NCBI GenBank assembly: GCA_003482405.1 | Contig: DMZB01000244.1 | Coordinates: 1-7,250, forward strand | Source: Lactobacillus sp. | GTDB lineage: Bacteria; Bacillota; Bacilli; Lactobacillales; Lactobacillaceae | Length of the DNA: 7,250 nt | Direction: 5' to 3' | Shown here: positions 1 through 7,070 of the stretch, piece by piece | Numbering within the stretch: the first letter of the stretch is position 1 | Layout: each line of letters opens with the position of its first letter | Position numbers and translations under genes: made by a program | The notes under the pieces: generated by a model | Told to the model about the DNA's origin: nothing | The model's input: the letters and a program-made list of their open reading frames with translations, nothing else | The model's database searches: none

Positions 1-316
1 CTTCATATAAGGTCATCTCTCCTACTTCAATCCCATCATCAATAATTGAAATAATACCATCTGGATTCATAAAAACTTCCGCACCGTCGATTGTAGGAAC
101 CTTGTCAAAAAATAAACTTGTTCCTGGCGTCAAAGTTCGCTTTGTAACTAGATCGACTAAATTAACGGCATTTTGATAATATTTCCCTTTCTTGTAAATA
201 AAGGACGGGTCTGGCGCCAAAGTGATCAGACGGGCATCGTTTGCAAGTCCGCGTGCTTGCTGATGCCTCCAATTTTCTGAATCTGCCTGAATGACATCTA
301 CCAATTCATAATTCAT
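1..316 (-). CDS. Unidentified protein downstream of gtfA (N-terminal 105 residues; gene runs off the window)
   Basis: This gene starts at ATG 316-314 and stays open to base 1, so only its N-terminus is seen. The start is supported by a strong ribosome binding site, GGAGGAAG (324-331), 7 bases upstream. It overlaps the gtfA stop by 11 bases; the other nearby ATG (309-307) runs into a stop after three codons. The visible part begins MNYELVDVIQADSENWRHQQ, shows no signal peptide or membrane segment, and contains short strand-forming stretches around residues 67-105 (LFFDKVP, AEVFMNPDGIISII). In streptococcal and many other accessory Sec loci the gene after gtfA is gtfB, the co-activator that forms a complex with GtfA. 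Position and coupling suggest a partner of GtfA or another adhesin glycosyltransferase. The N-terminus does not resemble the usual GtfB start, nor a SecA2 start, so I leave the function open. Confidence 0.75.
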   Translation of the reverse strand, partial: MNYELVDVIQADSENWRHQQARGLANDARLITLAPDPSFIYKKGKYYQNAVNLVDLVTKRTLTPGTSLFFDKVPTIDGAEVFMNPDGIISIIDDGIEVGEMTLYE

Positions 317-1745
317 CAATTAGCTTCCTCCATTGTTCTGCAATTTTTTGCTCTTGGTAGGGTTGTAAATAGTTTTTAATATTTGCTTGCAGTGCAGAAT
401 AGTTTGCTTTTTGAAGACGCCGTATCCCTTTAATTAACTGCTCTACATCAAATTCATCATCACCGCGTTTGAAATCGAGTAAGAATCCATTTTCTCCGTC
501 CTTAATTAGCTCCTGAGCTCCAAATCTGGCATCGAACGTTACTACAGGTAGCCCGCTGTTTAATGCCTCTACATATGTCAAACCAAATCCTTCGGAAAAA
601 GAAGCCGAAATAAATGCATCATATTTAAGGTAAGCGTCGGCTGGGTGATTTGTTTGGCCCTTTAATGCGATATAGCCTTCTGCGTTTGCTTCTTTAATAA
701 TTTTTGCGATTTTAGCGTACTCACCACCGCCACCGTAGATATCAAAAAGAATTTGTATGCCAGCATCATGAAGCCTGATGACAGCCCGTGTAATAAGATC
801 AATGTGTTTTTCGGCGGCTAATCGTGACATCGTAATCAACCTCAAAGGCGTACCAACTTGATTTCGTTTTTTTGACACCACACGAGTGTCAATGCCACCT
901 ACTGGTATTGCTTTAACCTTGTCCGTTTCTGCAGGAAAATCAATTAGAAGATCATTTCTCTGCATTTTAGTCGCCACTACAACGGCATCAAGCTCATCTA
1001 AATGACTGAGCTCATACTCATAATAGTTGTTCCAAAATGGATTTTTAGGATCTGCACGATCACTTAGATGATCTGCATGAATTACCGCAATCAATTTATC
1101 TGAACTCTCACGGTGTGTCATCAAAGCCACTTCACTTGCTTCCCCACGGTCAATTACAAACACATTTTGCCCGTCAAAAAGACGGCTGACCCTGTTAAAA
1201 AAATACCGTCTTAGTTGTATTTCATTATCAAAAAAAATGTGAGCGCCGTCAGGTTGATTGAATAAGTGAATATTTGTAATGACTGAATTCTTATGTTTCT
1301 TCAAGACTTCATAAGCAGCTTTTTTTTGTCCACTATCTTTATCGAAAATTTCAATTCTTTGAACACTTACTAGTAATGTTCCTGGCTTATCTGGATTAGG
1401 ATACTTTATTAAATGTTTAACAACACGCATTCCACTACTAGTAACAGAGTGAATCAAACGATTTGTGTGCGTATTATCAACAATGACTGACTGGTTTGGC
1501 TTCACACGTTTTTGCAGACCGTATAAAGCATAATCATTCCCAAAAACAAAATATTCCCACATATTGATGACTTCGTTGGGTTTTAAATTCCATTTATCCA
1601 TCGCCTCATGCAGATCTTCCACCAAATTCGTAAATAAAAACTTATACGGTAGATCAACTCGTTTAAACAACTTTGCTCGATAAAATTCGGCGTGTTCAAC
1701 CCCTGAATTACCAATTCCCATAGCCTCATTAGTAAAGAAGTTCAT
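306..1745 (-). CDS. gtfA: Accessory Sec system O-glycosyltransferase GtfA (GT-B fold, TarM/TagE-like)
   Basis: This is a 479-residue retaining GT-B glycosyltransferase. In characterised systems GtfA, together with GtfB, transfers GlcNAc from UDP-GlcNAc to Ser/Thr of the serine-rich adhesin in the cytosol before export. The N-terminal loop G10-IGNSGVEHAE (to residue 20) matches the GtfA/TarM start. A middle segment (about 80-200) corresponds to the inserted beta-sheet domain that binds the partner or acceptor. VIHADHLSD (221-229) carries the family's conserved His, ITMSRLAAEKHID (304-316) carries the Arg/Lys pair that contacts the sugar nucleotide phosphates, and E385...E393 (EGFGLTYVE) is the EX7E motif. 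The length is close to the usual 500 residues and all key motifs are present. The start at ATG 1745 has AAGGGG 8 bases upstream, within the end of asp3, and the gap to the asp3 stop is 4 bases. A poly(glycerol-phosphate) glucosyltransferase (TagE) is a close relative, but the asp1-asp2-asp3 context favours GtfA. The sugar specificity cannot be read from the sequence. Confidence 0.88.
   Translation of the reverse strand: MNFFTNEAMGIGNSGVEHAEFYRAKLFKRVDLPYKFLFTNLVEDLHEAMDKWNLKPNEVINMWEYFVFGNDYALYGLQKRVKPNQSVIVDNTHTNRLIHSVTSSGMRVVKHLIKYPNPDKPGTLLVSVQRIEIFDKDSGQKKAAYEVLKKHKNSVITNIHLFNQPDGAHIFFDNEIQLRRYFFNRVSRLFDGQNVFVIDRGEASEVALMTHRESSDKLIAVIHADHLSDRADPKNPFWNNYYEYELSHLDELDAVVVATKMQRNDLLIDFPAETDKVKAIPVGGIDTRVVSKKRNQVGTPLRLITMSRLAAEKHIDLITRAVIRLHDAGIQILFDIYGGGGEYAKIAKIIKEANAEGYIALKGQTNHPADAYLKYDAFISASFSEGFGLTYVEALNSGLPVVTFDARFGAQELIKDGENGFLLDFKRGDDEFDVEQLIKGIRRLQKANYSALQANIKNYLQPYQEQKIAEQWRKLIDEL
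324..331 (-). promoter_or_regulatory. Ribosome binding site of the gene downstream of gtfA
   Basis: The minus strand reads GGAGGAAG here, 7 bases before ATG 316-314. It lies inside the last codons of gtfA and decides the start of the downstream gene, because the gtfA stop region itself contains a second, unusable ATG (309-307). Confidence 0.75.
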
Positions 1746-1749
1746 GTTC

Positions 1750-2559
1750 TTATCCCCTTAATTTCAATAGGTGATTATGAAATATCGACACAACATCCGG
1801 AATTTCAGTCAGTAGTTTTTGCTCACAGAAAAACTCATATTTTGAGTACTTTGACGTTGTTCGATTTTCTGAAGTTAATCGCTTGATTCTTTTCAAAGTT
1901 GCATCAGCAAATTCATCAACCTGCTGATCCGACTTTTTAATTGAGCGTTTCCATTCAATGAAATATGCATTTGAATTCTTTTCTGAGACATACGATTCAA
2001 CGTTCGCTTTTTGATATCTTAAAGAGATTGGAATAGTTTGAACTTCAGAATTCAATCTTTGGGGATATTTAACGTTATCTAACTGAACCATTTGACCAGA
2101 CAGCTTCCGCCATCTAATCACACGTACGCTCATGTTTGTATCTTTAATAATCAACCGGTTAAAAATGACAAATTGATTATTCAAATTCAACAGACTAACT
2201 TTATACGATTGTGCATCCGTCGGCAGGATAAATTGCCCCCGTTGTTCCGTAAATACGTCCCGTCCAATTTCATTATCTTCGCCATCAAAATATTGAAATA
2301 ATAAGTGAATCGATGCGTATGGTTTGTCCACCATTTGAAGATCGAATGAGTACTCTTGACCCACTTTCAATAATGGCAAGGTAGGTGCAAATTGCCAATC
2401 ACTCTGTGAAATCCGGGAAGACCAAAAATGGATTGTTTCTCCCGGACTCATAATCACATTTGAAAATTCAACCTGATCCAAATCAAATCTGACAGAAGAG
2501 CCATAATCAAAGGAACCAAAAAGACTTCTCGACCACTTAATTATATATACATGATTCAT
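1750..2559 (-). CDS. asp3: Accessory Sec system protein Asp3
   Basis: This 269-residue cytosolic protein has no signal peptide or membrane segment. In studied streptococci Asp3 forms a complex with Asp1 and Asp2 that is needed for export of the glycosylated adhesin, and its core has a carbohydrate-binding-module-like beta-sandwich. The family core is visible at about residues 15-140: FDYGSSVRF (17-25), FSNVIMSPGETIHFWSS (32-48), a Pro/Leu-rich APTLPLLKVGQEY (58-70), and the final strand segment SYKVSLLNLNNQFVIFNRLII (118-138). Residues from about 145 to 269 form a basic, less recognisable tail. The start ATG overlaps the asp2 stop as ATGA (2559-2556), with GAGGG (2564-2568) just upstream, so translation is probably coupled to asp2. 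The spacing of 4 bases is a little short. Assignment rests on the core motifs plus position after asp2. Confidence 0.88.
   Translation of the reverse strand: MNHVYIIKWSRSLFGSFDYGSSVRFDLDQVEFSNVIMSPGETIHFWSSRISQSDWQFAPTLPLLKVGQEYSFDLQMVDKPYASIHLLFQYFDGEDNEIGRDVFTEQRGQFILPTDAQSYKVSLLNLNNQFVIFNRLIIKDTNMSVRVIRWRKLSGQMVQLDNVKYPQRLNSEVQTIPISLRYQKANVESYVSEKNSNAYFIEWKRSIKKSDQQVDEFADATLKRIKRLTSENRTTSKYSKYEFFCEQKLLTEIPDVVSIFHNHLLKLRG
1754..1759 (-). promoter_or_regulatory. Ribosome binding site of gtfA, inside the asp3 3' end
   Basis: AAGGGG on the minus strand lies 8 bases before the gtfA ATG and overlaps the last codons of asp3. Ribosomes finishing asp3 would stop next to the gtfA start, which points to coupled translation. 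Confidence 0.6.
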
Positions 2560-4133
2560 GAATCCCTCGCTAGTTTCCGGTCAAAATCGTTTTGCAACAC
2601 ATTCTTATACTGATGAATAAACCAGTTTACAATTCCTGACGTATTATCATTATGCCTACCAATTAACCCTTTCTGTATAACAGGTGTGCGTGGATAGTTA
2701 CTACGTAAGAACTTTATCAATTCCTCAGTAGTTTGACTATCGTAATCGTCGTCATTCATATGACCAATCACAAACTTTGAATTTGTGTAATTCCCCGTTC
2801 TGAACGAATTCCAAAAATCGTCGTTTGCCTGTTTAACAGCATCTTTGTTAACGTTTCCAGTTAATGCGAGCAAAATATCGAATGCAGTTTTAAAATCATC
2901 AGGACGATTGATACGTCCATTTGCTGCAATTGTCCCAATATTCGCCAGGGGCTTGCCGACAATGACTGCATGTGGAGTCAGTTTAGTTGAAAAATACAGT
3001 GCAGCGTATGTACCCATCGAAAGACCCGATAAAATCAGATCATCAGATGTAAAGCCCAGTAATTTCAACTTTGTAACAATTAATGCAACAATCTGTTTTT
3101 GCAGACTACTGCTCCCCGTGTAGAAAGATCCACCCAGAATTCTTGGATCCTCAACCAACAGAAAAGGGGCAGAAAAATCACGCATCATGTTTTGACCTTC
3201 AAGCGCTTCTGCTACGTTAAATCCAGAAAAATAAACGTTTAGTGGCGGCCGTAAATCCCCGGCATTGAAATCGTAGAGAATTTCTTCATTCATCTGCGAA
3301 TCATCTACCAATCTATTTCCCGACGGCAACATAACGCCCAAGCCTTCGCGAGACTGCCGAGCGTGAATAGCACCAATTTTAAAGTCGAAATAATCGCCTT
3401 TAATAAATAAATCAATGCTTAAAAAGCCACCAGTCCCCGGCACATCAATTTTGATTACGTCGGATAAATGATCATTGTCGATTATCTTTTGCTGTTCAAT
3501 ACGATTTGTTGAAGGGTTGATTAACTTCAAACTTAATTTAATCACTGTCGCATCAACACAAACTTGTGATTCAACATTGATATCCCAAGCACGATTTGGA
3601 AAAAGTGGTAACATCTCACGCCAACTGGCCACATGAACAAAATTTTCATTTTGTTGATTACTCTTGAGCTCAATGAAATTGTGTCCTTGTTGCATGATTG
3701 AACCTTGAAATTGCGGATCTATCGCTATCTTCTCCATATTTATTTTATACGCTAGAGGTCGATGAAATAAATCTCGGTTGACAAGATCTGCAACCATTTT
3801 GGCGTTGTAAAAATCAATTTTATGAATGTCTTTCACTTGAGATAGTTTGACAAATTCCTTCGAATCTACAGAAATCTTTATGGATAAAAAAATTCTGTTT
3901 GCCGGCAGAGCTTTTAACAGAGTGTTCACGATATCATCACTAGCACTGGTGATAAAAAAGAAACAATCCCTAAATTTTTTTTCGATACCACCTGATGTAA
4001 ACAAAGTTTTATCATCAATACTTGCATCAAGGTAATCGGCCTCAATAATTCGATAGTCTACTGAATCGGCAAATAATTCACTGAAGTCAGCTGCATCTGT
4101 ACCAAATTGAATAATTTCAACATCATTCGCCAT
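2556..4133 (-). CDS. asp2: Accessory Sec system protein Asp2 (alpha/beta-hydrolase-type acetyltransferase)
   Basis: This 525-residue protein has two roles in streptococci: it supports adhesin export with Asp1 and Asp3, and it O-acetylates GlcNAc on the adhesin glycan. The C-terminal alpha/beta-hydrolase domain (about 295-515) has the oxyanion-side segment VYFSGFN (300-306), the nucleophile elbow GLSMG with Ser372, an acidic cluster GHMNDDDYD (457-465), and GRHND with His494. The Ser-to-His spacing of 122 residues closely matches the spacing I recall for the S. gordonii triad (Ser362, Glu452, His482), so the catalytic set appears intact. Residues 1-120 form a Rossmann-like N-terminal region, and about 145-260 are beta-rich. 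The start ATG at 4133 overlaps the end of asp1 by 11 bases. GGGAAGG (4144-4150) lies about 10 bases upstream. No signal peptide or membrane segment is seen. Which acidic residue completes the triad (Asp461-463) is my inference. Confidence 0.92.
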   Translation of the reverse strand: MANDVEIIQFGTDAADFSELFADSVDYRIIEADYLDASIDDKTLFTSGGIEKKFRDCFFFITSASDDIVNTLLKALPANRIFLSIKISVDSKEFVKLSQVKDIHKIDFYNAKMVADLVNRDLFHRPLAYKINMEKIAIDPQFQGSIMQQGHNFIELKSNQQNENFVHVASWREMLPLFPNRAWDINVESQVCVDATVIKLSLKLINPSTNRIEQQKIIDNDHLSDVIKIDVPGTGGFLSIDLFIKGDYFDFKIGAIHARQSREGLGVMLPSGNRLVDDSQMNEEILYDFNAGDLRPPLNVYFSGFNVAEALEGQNMMRDFSAPFLLVEDPRILGGSFYTGSSSLQKQIVALIVTKLKLLGFTSDDLILSGLSMGTYAALYFSTKLTPHAVIVGKPLANIGTIAANGRINRPDDFKTAFDILLALTGNVNKDAVKQANDDFWNSFRTGNYTNSKFVIGHMNDDDYDSQTTEELIKFLRSNYPRTPVIQKGLIGRHNDNTSGIVNWFIHQYKNVLQNDFDRKLARDS

Positions 4134-5787
4134 ACTCTAGCAGCCTTCCCTTCCAATACTCGTATTGTCGATCAACGGTATATTGTCCGATTAGTTTAGT
4201 TGAATCAACAAGAGACTGATTCCAATGTCTCAAATTTTGCAAAAAATAATCCAGTCCAGCATTTAACGATTGCTCATCAGAGAGAATCCAGCCATTTCCC
4301 TTATTTTTCACCATTTCGTCTGAATATTTCAGAATCAACGGCACGCCAGCTGATACTGCTTGCATCAAAAGATAACGATTATTGTAACTACCCACATCAA
4401 CTAACACTCGAGCGTGATTTAGTTGTTTCAACATTCGTGTGTGACTAAAATTCGTGCTCAAGTGGATATTAAACAGTATTTTCAAAAATGCTTCTTTTTC
4501 ACTCTCTACATTCTTGTCAGCTACTTCATCCGTCTCATTTGAATTGTCGCCAGAAACGGCGACACTAGCTAACTGATTCCCCAACAAACGATGCAGTAAG
4601 TCATCGAGATGGTCATGATTGGAATTGGAAACAATCTGGAAGAAAGCCTCATCGTCAGAAATATCTATTTTACTGAATTTTTCGCGTAATATTTCTAATA
4701 TCCTATGACTGATATCACGCTCAGTTGCTTCTGATCCTGTTTCCGCTACCAGAAAGTATTGTTCATCATTGATAATCTGATTCAGCACCGCCCTTACAAC
4801 TGTCGCTCGATCGTTCGGCTGATCCGTATACGAGTGCCAATAAATCGGCATTTTTTCCTCTTCGTTACTTTCCCCAAGCCGTAATTCAGTTGCATAAGGA
4901 TATCCTAAAATACTGTTTTTATGGACTTTTCTTTCTTTCAAAAACGAATGCCAGTAGTCTTGTAATTGTTGACTATCAACAAAAAAAGTCGAACAATCCG
5001 AAATCAAACGGACCACTTCACCCTGATTAGCTTTCATTCGCGGGTCGTTTATCTGTGTGGAAAGCAAATTGACAGGGAAAATATGACTTATTTTGCTGAG
5101 AAGCCTAACATCATGGCCGGTAAAGTCAGCCAGAATTACCGGATTGCTTGTGCCTTTTCGCGTTCTGAGGTGTTTTTGTGTAAACTCCATGATGACATCA
5201 TTAATGTCGTCATATGTACCGCAGTCAAATCGATGTTCATTATCATTTAATACTTGAACACTCGGAGATTCTAAGCGATTGTATTTTAAAATCGGTACGC
5301 CAAGTTGATTAAACCAGATTTGACTTATCACGCCTTGATTACCGTCAACATACTTTTTGCAAGCAATGAAGCCACGATCATCATATTGATCAATTTCAGT
5401 AAGTTGACTATCTAACTGTTCAAAAATCACCTGGTCAACAAAGTGTTCTTTACTAAATTTCACTTCGGCCAAATACTGATCGTGCAAATATACAAGAGCG
5501 CTAAATGCAGAGTACGTGAACTCCGACCCGTCTGGCAAATCAATGTCTTCAATACTAAGCGGCATCCCTGAGTCTACGGTGATGTTCAGAATGTCATCCC
5601 AGACACACCAGTAAGAAGCATTGGAAAGATTGTTTACATTTAATTGATATCGCAACAGTGGTCTAAAATCCAACATCATCAGATTAACAGCGTCTCCATG
5701 GTCCTGGAAAATCTGATAAAGACTGATGATTGGATCCGCCGTGAACTCTTCAATTTGGGTATTCCATGACGGAACCAAATACAACAT
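4123..5787 (-). CDS. asp1: Accessory Sec system protein Asp1 (GT-B-like, non-catalytic)
   Basis: I place the start at ATG 5787-5785, giving 554 residues that begin MLYLVPSWNT, which matches the usual Asp1 opening (M-x-Y-x-[IV]-P-S-W). A TTG at 5793 is also in frame but directly abuts the GAGAGGTGA ribosome binding site. The ATG has a 7-base spacing and is clearly better. Asp1 has a glycosyltransferase-like GT-B fold and binds Asp2 and Asp3 in the export complex. Towards the C-terminus, VDVGSYNNRYLLMQAVSAG (463-481) resembles the sugar-nucleotide part of GT-B enzymes but lacks the EX7E glutamates, consistent with a binding rather than transferring role. An acidic, low-complexity linker lies at about 410-432. 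The length is near the family norm of about 520 residues. It begins 13 bases after the secY2 stop and its last 11 bases overlap asp2. Confidence 0.9.
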   Translation of the reverse strand: MLYLVPSWNTQIEEFTADPIISLYQIFQDHGDAVNLMMLDFRPLLRYQLNVNNLSNASYWCVWDDILNITVDSGMPLSIEDIDLPDGSEFTYSAFSALVYLHDQYLAEVKFSKEHFVDQVIFEQLDSQLTEIDQYDDRGFIACKKYVDGNQGVISQIWFNQLGVPILKYNRLESPSVQVLNDNEHRFDCGTYDDINDVIMEFTQKHLRTRKGTSNPVILADFTGHDVRLLSKISHIFPVNLLSTQINDPRMKANQGEVVRLISDCSTFFVDSQQLQDYWHSFLKERKVHKNSILGYPYATELRLGESNEEEKMPIYWHSYTDQPNDRATVVRAVLNQIINDEQYFLVAETGSEATERDISHRILEILREKFSKIDISDDEAFFQIVSNSNHDHLDDLLHRLLGNQLASVAVSGDNSNETDEVADKNVESEKEAFLKILFNIHLSTNFSHTRMLKQLNHARVLVDVGSYNNRYLLMQAVSAGVPLILKYSDEMVKNKGNGWILSDEQSLNAGLDYFLQNLRHWNQSLVDSTKLIGQYTVDRQYEYWKGRLLEYGE

Positions 5788-5793
5788 AGTCAA

Positions 5794-5802
5794 TCACCTC
5801 TC
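5794..5802 (-). promoter_or_regulatory. Ribosome binding site that decides the asp1 start
   Basis: The minus strand reads GAGAGGTGA here and overlaps the secY2 stop codon (5803-5801). It sits 0 bases from the in-frame TTG (5793) and 7 bases from AGGTG-plus-A to ATG 5787, so the ATG is the likely start. Overlap with the secY2 stop suggests translation of asp1 is linked to termination of secY2. Confidence 0.7.
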
Positions 5803-7045
5803 AGCCTTCAAACTTCAGTAAGTCATAATCGTCGCGATAGCGCAGTGCATTCGCTTGGTCAAAAACGTTGTCCATTATTGTGACTAAAATAAATAAATTT
5901 GAAAACACGAATGACAAATTCGAAATGCCATCAACAAACAAGCCAACTACTAAGGGTGCAGCGCAGACAAAGGTAAGGTAAAGATTTCCAGTCGTAGAAA
6001 CCAAGATCATTTTTCTGCTCAAGAATTTTTGTGTTTCCTCTCCTGGAACAACATTTTCTAAATAATCGCCACTTTTTTTCAGCGATTTTGCTAATTCTTC
6101 CGGTTGAAAGTTCATATATCCAAACGCGTAGGACAACCCTAGAACAATGATGGTGTAAATCAACACACCTACCCAATTATCGAAAGATAGATAATCATTA
6201 ACAAACTGAATTGCATGATTATTAACCCCATATGCTGTAATATATCGCGGAATCATAAACACAGAGGTGGAAAACATAAGCGGCATTGCGCCAGCAGTAA
6301 GCACCCGAATTGGCAAATATGATTCCTCATAGTCGTTTTGGACCATTGGCCGTTTAACTGGGATTCGTTCCTCAGCCTTATTGATCCATACTGTCAGAAA
6401 AATCAAAATAAGGACAACAACTATTAGTATTGCGGTGGTTACTTTCGTCAGAATTAAAGGCATGGTTCCTAGGCCTTCACCTTGACCTAGTAACTGAAGC
6501 GTCGAAGATATGAGACTCGGGATAATCAAAATGCCCAGACCACCAACGCCATGCTCGCTATTGACATCCGCTAGCCATGATATCCACATAGCACCAGCCA
6601 CTAATACAATAACTGCCCCCAGTATATTAATATCAATGCCAAAAACTATTGGTCCACGCCGAAATTCACTCTTTAGAAGAAAGGCTAGCTGAATGGCCTG
6701 GATTGTGGCTAAGGCAAGCATGACAAAGCGCTGTAAAAAGCCTTCTTGATACGGCGTCATATTCTTTAAAAAATTAAAATCTAACATCTTGAGAGCTTGC
6801 AGTAAAATCATGCCTGTCATGTACGGGGCTAATCCAACTGAAAACAAGGTTGGTGTGGATGCCTGTCCACCGGTGGTTGCCGCAAATACCTGTAAAAATG
6901 TATACCCCTTCAATACACGTCGTGCACTTTGAACGTCTAGCATGGGTAAGATAATGTGTTTACCAAGCTCAAAAACAATTACAATCCCAAGTGTAAATAA
7001 TATTCTTTTGGTAGATTGTAAAATTAATCCGAACGCTGTTCGGAC
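5801..7045 (-). CDS. secY2: Accessory Sec translocon channel SecY2, 5' end interrupted by an IS30-family element
   Basis: SecY2 is the membrane channel for the serine-rich adhesin, a short-looped paralogue of SecY. From the first ATG (6943) it would be 380 residues with helices near 33-53, 70-90, 105-126, 135-155, 165-187, 211-233, 256-276, 311-335 and 338-358. The cytosolic C5 loop (NFQPEELAKSLKKSGDYLEN, 278-297) is SecY-like, as are TTGGQ (23-27) and SVGLAPYMTG (35-44). However, helix 1 lies mostly upstream of that ATG. The frame continues back through VRTAFGLILQSTKRILF and TLGIVIVFELGKHIILP, aligning with the E. coli SecY helix-1 region ([22 protein letters not shown]). This extension reaches the IS junction and a TAA at 7066-7064 with no ATG, GTG or TTG. 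ATG 6943 has no ribosome binding site and would give a channel without most of helix 1. The gene is therefore probably broken at its 5' end by IS insertion, while the rest shows no frameshift. The coordinate 7045 is the approximate end of plausible secY2 sequence. Confidence 0.88.
   Translation of the reverse strand, partial: VRTAFGLILQSTKRILFTLGIVIVFELGKHIILPMLDVQSARRVLKGYTFLQVFAATTGGQASTPTLFSVGLAPYMTGMILLQALKMLDFNFLKNMTPYQEGFLQRFVMLALATIQAIQLAFLLKSEFRRGPIVFGIDINILGAVIVLVAGAMWISWLADVNSEHGVGGLGILIIPSLISSTLQLLGQGEGLGTMPLILTKVTTAILIVVVLILIFLTVWINKAEERIPVKRPMVQNDYEESYLPIRVLTAGAMPLMFSTSVFMIPRYITAYGVNNHAIQFVNDYLSFDNWVGVLIYTIIVLGLSYAFGYMNFQPEELAKSLKKSGDYLENVVPGEETQKFLSRKMILVSTTGNLYLTFVCAAPLVVGLFVDGISNLSFVFSNLFILVTIMDNVFDQANALRYRDDYDLLKFEG
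7028..7044. repeat. Perfect 7-bp inverted repeat at the secY2/IS junction
   Basis: TCCGAAC (7028-7034) and GTTCGGA (7038-7044) are perfect inverted copies separated by GCT. The palindrome lies in the SecY2-like reading frame (V-R-T-A-F-G) immediately next to the A-rich stretch that begins the IS end. It could be part of the IS terminus, the kind of symmetric target that IS30-family elements prefer, or a chance palindrome in secY2. As a minus-strand hairpin it is followed by a mixed A/T run rather than a clean T run, so I do not call it a terminator. Confidence 0.6.
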
Positions 7046-7070
7046 AAAAAAGATCAGCTTCCTTTAAAAT
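7041..7070 (+). promoter_or_regulatory. Possible transposase promoter at the IS left end
   Basis: CGGACA (7041-7046, 4 of 6 matches to TTGACA) and TAAAAT (7065-7070, 5 of 6 matches to TATAAT) are 18 bases apart. Transcripts would start near 7077, inside the hairpin loop, and would lack the hairpin's 5' arm, leaving the transposase ribosome binding site free. If the IS edge is inside this stretch, the -35 box is borrowed from flanking DNA. This is a weak, inferred call. Confidence 0.3.

Noticed and set aside
2092..2301. Plus-strand open frame of 69 codons inside asp3
   Set aside because: It lies antisense to a well-supported gene, has no convincing ribosome binding site, and its translation resembles no family.
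2845..3123. Plus-strand open frame of 92 codons inside asp2
   Set aside because: It is antisense to the conserved Asp2 hydrolase domain and is explained by that gene's codon pattern.
4966..5250. Plus-strand open frame of 94 codons inside asp1, and similar ones at 3847-4035, 4200-4448 and 6510-6692
   Set aside because: All are antisense shadows of conserved genes, without start signals or recognisable products.
5931..6176. Minus-strand 81-codon open frame in another frame of secY2
   Set aside because: The same strand already encodes conserved SecY2 helices here in the other frame; the alternative product has no sensible pattern.
7028..7044. Rho-independent terminator at the palindrome
   Set aside because: On the plus strand the stem is followed by CAAAAAA rather than T residues. 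On the minus strand the following sequence is TTAATTTTA, inside the SecY2 reading frame. The stem is only 7 bp.
7015..7047. Outward minus-strand promoter from the IS into secY2 (TTGTCC at 7047-7042 and TACAAT at 7020-7015)
   Set aside because: The boxes are individually fair but 21 bases apart, too far for a normal sigma-A promoter. Any start would also fall after the missing secY2 start region.
6943..7066. Non-standard CTG or ATC start of secY2 using the AAAGGAAG on the minus strand near 7058-7065
   Set aside because: CTG directly follows the ribosome-binding-like sequence with no spacing and ATC is not a usual start. I kept the simpler view that the start was lost to the IS.
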